Virus record (IMG/VR): IMGVR_UViG_3300037883_000115
Location: 1 to 45,760 of that record
DNA from: a virus
Direction: 5' to 3' (one strand)
Length of the DNA: 45,760 bases
The notes below the pieces were generated by a model. It had not been told where the DNA came from, searched no databases, and worked only from the letters and a program-made list of their open reading frames with translations. Positions 43,652 through 45,760 of the stretch are shown in pieces. The first letter of the stretch is position 1; each line of letters opens with the position of its first letter. The position numbers were made by a program, and so were the translations under genes.

Positions 43652-43666
43652 TAGCACGCGTCCGGT

Positions 43667-44635
43667 TTAGGCCGCGATCTCCGGCAAGCCCTTCTTGGTG
43701 TTGACGTTCAGGCTGTGGATCTTCTCGCCTTCGCGGAAAGCGTTCCACGCCTTGACGCACTTGGCGTAACAGATGCCCGGCGCGAGCGGCACTTTGTCCT
43801 CTTTGGACTTAACGAGTTCAGCCGAGAGGACGGCGCTGGGGGCCGAGTCGTCTGCGACGTTATTCATGGCGACCTTGTCCCAAAACTCACGGGCACCGGA
43901 TTCGCTCGTGATGAAGGTTCCGTACATGGCCCCAGTAATTGCCGATTTTTTCATTTCCGGCGTCTTCACAGAGAGAGTCTCGTCTATCCAGTTGACAAAG
44001 GAATGAAGCGACTCTTCGAAAAACAGATCGTAGACCTCGTCGCCGCTCTTGACAGGAACTTTCTCGATGTTGCGTCGATACCATGCCACCCCTTCCACGG
44101 CGAGCTGGGCCTTCTTTCTGTCGCAAGAGGCAACCTGCTCCTGAAGGCCCTGGAAAGCCCCAGAAACGTCCGTCTTTGACCGGGATGACCAACGGGCGTC
44201 GAATTGACGAAACAGATCCGCCATGCCCTGCTTCGTGTCTGCTTGGAACTTGTCGAGGTGGACGGACAAGCCGTCGGGCAAATCTCCGTCGAATTCCATA
44301 ATGGCCCGGCTCGAATGCTGACCATTCATGCGATAGTCTTTGCCGACAAAACGAACCAGCGCCCAATTGAAAGGAATCGCCCTGCCCTCGGCAATCGCCT
44401 CTTTAAGCTTCTTCACTCTGTCCGGATTCAATTCGCGCTCGGTTGGAGACTGAGGCAAGCCGTTGTGCCTTCCGGCAAACTCCCTCCCTTTCTCCCTATT
44501 GAGCACCACTGTTTCGGATTCGATGCGCTTCCAGCCTCGATATTCGGCCATGATGGCCTCCTTTGAAATCATCCCCTGTTTGGTGAAGACGGCGAAATGC
44601 CGCTTGCTCCCAAGTGAGGGCGGTGATTCACTCAT
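43667..44635 (-). CDS. ParB-N-like domain protein
   Basis: 322 residues from ATG at 44635 (GAGGAG 7 bases upstream and overlap with the previous stop); ATG 44551, with GGAGG upstream, is an alternative giving 294. LNPDRVKKLKEAIAEGRAIP followed by YRMNGQHSSRAIMEFDG is the ParB/sulfiredoxin-like nucleotide-binding loop (xxNGQHxxxA). The rest is helical (DLFRQFDARWSSRSKTDVSG). It may act as a regulator or nuclease-like factor. It is coupled to the HTH gene, so a partition, immunity or replication pair is possible. Confidence 0.6.
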   Translation of the reverse strand: MSESPPSLGSKRHFAVFTKQGMISKEAIMAEYRGWKRIESETVVLNREKGREFAGRHNGLPQSPTERELNPDRVKKLKEAIAEGRAIPFNWALVRFVGKDYRMNGQHSSRAIMEFDGDLPDGLSVHLDKFQADTKQGMADLFRQFDARWSSRSKTDVSGAFQGLQEQVASCDRKKAQLAVEGVAWYRRNIEKVPVKSGDEVYDLFFEESLHSFVNWIDETLSVKTPEMKKSAITGAMYGTFITSESGAREFWDKVAMNNVADDSAPSAVLSAELVKSKEDKVPLAPGICYAKCVKAWNAFREGEKIHSLNVNTKKGLPEIAA

Positions 44636-45446
44636 TGGACAACTCCTCGTACAAGCCCTTCACGAGTCGTTCGAGAAGAACGATCTTGTGGAGAATGGCT
44701 TGAGCGGAAATTGTGGTCACGTTCCTATCGGTGAGCCCCCGGGCTTCCTTCAGCAGGGGCATTGCCTCTTCGTAAAAGTGGACAACCTTCTCCGATTTGA
44801 TCTGCGGCTTATTGGGCAGCTTGCGTATGCGGAAAAGGTCCTGCCCCTTGACGCGCTTCTCCTCGACCATGCAACCGTGCGTGTTGCGTTCCCTCATCAG
44901 AGCCACGGCGCTTCGCAGCCGCTCCTCATCCACGCCTTGGATTTCGAGGTCGGCCAAGACTTGCTCGCGGGTCATCCAGTCGCCATCGGCGTAGTCCTTG
45001 ACGAGCATCTTGCCCACGTCGATTTTTTGGCGGGCAACGTCGATGCCCAACGGGTCGAGCTGGAACTTGGCTTCGAGGATTTGGCGGGCCTGGTCGAAGC
45101 GGTCTTTCTCGTTGTGCTTCTTGCCGTCCGGAGAGCGCTTTCGAGTCTTCGACCAAGCTTTCTGAAAAGCCTTTCGCGTCAGGCTTAATGGAATGGAGGC
45201 GACAGGAGCCTTGGAGCGATGATTATACCCCAGGGTATAATCAACGAAGCGCCCAAATAAAAGCCATTGCGAGACGGTTTTCTGAGTCCGCCCCACCTTC
45301 TCCGCAATCTTCTCCTGCGTCCAACCGGACTCCACTAGCAACAGCGCATCGGCCTGGTCCCACTTGCCCTCGACGGCTTTGGCCTCGGCGGCGCGCTGCT
45401 CTTGGTTATGCTGCCAGCGCGCATCGAATTCCTGGTCGCTCATCAT
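44628..45446 (-). CDS. Helix-turn-helix protein with a second winged-helix-like region
   Basis: 272 residues from ATG at 45446 (GAGGA upstream). ALLLVESGWTQEKIAEKVGR then TQKTVSQWLLFGRF is a clear helix-turn-helix, near residues 38-70. A basic middle (RKAFQKAWSKTRKRSPDGKK) and a second helical, wing-like segment (MTREQVLADLEIQGVDEERL ... LFRIRKL) follow. It could be the lysogeny regulator or a replication/partition factor. Its operon includes the ParB-like gene and starts at the attachment site. Confidence 0.6.
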   Translation of the reverse strand: MMSDQEFDARWQHNQEQRAAEAKAVEGKWDQADALLLVESGWTQEKIAEKVGRTQKTVSQWLLFGRFVDYTLGYNHRSKAPVASIPLSLTRKAFQKAWSKTRKRSPDGKKHNEKDRFDQARQILEAKFQLDPLGIDVARQKIDVGKMLVKDYADGDWMTREQVLADLEIQGVDEERLRSAVALMRERNTHGCMVEEKRVKGQDLFRIRKLPNKPQIKSEKVVHFYEEAMPLLKEARGLTDRNVTTISAQAILHKIVLLERLVKGLYEELSNE

Positions 45447-45706
45447 GGCGTCCTCGAAACAAGACCGCGGCCGCTGCACACCGGGCAGTCTCCAGGTGTC
45501 AATCCAGCGCCTACACAGAACGAGCATTCAGCAAGCCTGTAGCCCATGTGCCATGTGCACTGCGGGCAGGCCCCGGTGCCGCCGCAAAAGTCGCATTCGA
45601 CCTCTGGCAATGGATTGGATTGTCTGGAAGATTGTCCACTGATCGCCAAACTGTGGCTCTGGAGGTCGCGGGTTCGAGACCCGTCACTCACCCTAGAATT
45701 GGCCAT
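45443..45706 (-). CDS. DnaJ-type zinc-finger protein with the att core in its 5' coding region
   Basis: 87 residues from ATG at 45706 with GGAGG 5 bases upstream. The first 25 residues are encoded through the tRNA-His-like core (the GSRTRDLQSHSLA reading is a well-known result of translating tRNA 3' ends). From residue 36 there are repeated CxxCxGxG-type units: CDFCGGTGACPQC, CSFCVGAG and CPVCSGRG, as in the DnaJ zinc finger. If the upstream start is artefactual, the coding part may begin later; no other good start is visible. Confidence 0.5.
   Translation of the reverse strand: MANSRVSDGSRTRDLQSHSLAISGQSSRQSNPLPEVECDFCGGTGACPQCTWHMGYRLAECSFCVGAGLTPGDCPVCSGRGLVSRTP
45651..45692 (+). other. 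tRNA-His 3'-half, putative phage attachment core (attP or attachment junction)
   Basis: The sequence carries the anticodon loop CTGTGGC (GTG anticodon), stem TCTGG, variable loop, T arm GCGGG-TTCGAGA-CCCGT, acceptor 3' strand CACTCAC and C73 of a tRNA-His. The 5' half of the tRNA is absent: upstream bases 45646-45650 no longer fit the anticodon stem perfectly. Phages that integrate into tRNA genes carry this kind of 3' fragment as attP. The integrase lies 2 kb away. Only one copy was found in the window. Confidence 0.7.
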
Positions 45707-45760
45707 CGCGACCTCCGTGTGTGGTTACTTGCTTGTCGGGTGGTCAATCTTAATTCGCTG

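Noticed and set aside
42518-43657. 379-residue minus-strand open frame covering the integrase, with GGAGG 6 bases before an internal ATG at 43600
   Set aside because: It is antisense to a clearly functional integrase; long antisense frames are common in GC-rich genes, the product shows no domain, and its start lies in the convergent terminator region.
1-45760. CRISPR arrays, insertion sequences, rRNA
   Set aside because: No regularly spaced repeats, transposase genes with terminal repeats, or rRNA-like sequence were seen on reading.

Overview
The window reads as an almost complete temperate tailed-phage genome, or an excised or integrated prophage, of about 45.8 kb with high GC. Gene content and order are those of an HK97-type siphovirus: small and large terminase, portal, prohead protease, HK97-fold capsid, head-tail connectors, tail tube, tail chaperones with a frameshift, and a tape-measure protein. 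There is also a tyrosine integrase and a tRNA-His-derived attachment core. The host is probably a member of the Planctomycetota. This rests on the style of several proteins: many short Cys-pair proteins, a papain-type peptidase, a GTFTLTY-type module inside the large spike, and secreted beta-propeller-like proteins. It is an inference, not a proven assignment.

Layout. Bases 1-1806 are on the plus strand: the tail end of a helix-turn-helix gene, a hypothetical gene, a secreted beta-propeller-like protein and two very small genes, with two hairpins. From 1781 to 42408 nearly everything is on the minus strand and is read right to left in long, tightly coupled operons with many ATGA, TGATG and GTGA overlaps. 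In that direction come: a C5 cytosine methyltransferase and a Zn-ribbon protein (42.4-41.2 kb); two secreted proteins and a tRNA with an abnormal anticodon arm (41.0-39.7 kb); a RecT recombination block (39.7-38.2 kb); a run of small Cys-rich proteins and an HNH nuclease (37.9-35.8 kb); terminases (35.6-32.7 kb); a promoter with a palindromic operator (about 32.1 kb); portal, protease and capsid (31.4-26.8 kb); an inserted 9 kb spike and fibre cassette (26.6-17.7 kb); head-tail connectors, tail tube, chaperones and tape measure (17.4-11.0 kb); tail-tip and other virion proteins (11.0-6.5 kb); and a late block with a sigma-70 family factor, small membrane proteins and a papain-like peptidase (6.2-1.8 kb). 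The integrase (42557-43555) is divergent from the methyltransferase and convergent with a ParB-like / HTH / zinc-finger operon (45.7-43.7 kb). The attachment core lies inside the 5' coding region of that operon.

How it fits together. The HNH protein, TerS and TerL with the portal make the packaging machine. The prohead protease matures the capsid. Connector, closure, gp10-like and terminator proteins join head to tail. A -1 frameshift makes the tail chaperone fusion. Two beta-helix spikes and three spike-base domains probably form the host-adsorption apparatus. RecT and the methyltransferase serve DNA metabolism and protection. The sigma factor may redirect host polymerase late in infection.

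The points most worth following up are: the attachment core placed inside an operon start; a portal fused to an InPase-like polyvalent domain; a 13-residue peptide shared synonymously by the portal and a small zinc-finger protein; a 51-base segment shared by a spike gene and a packaging-side gene; the tRNA with a 20-nt anticodon arm; and a protease in the place where an endolysin would be expected.
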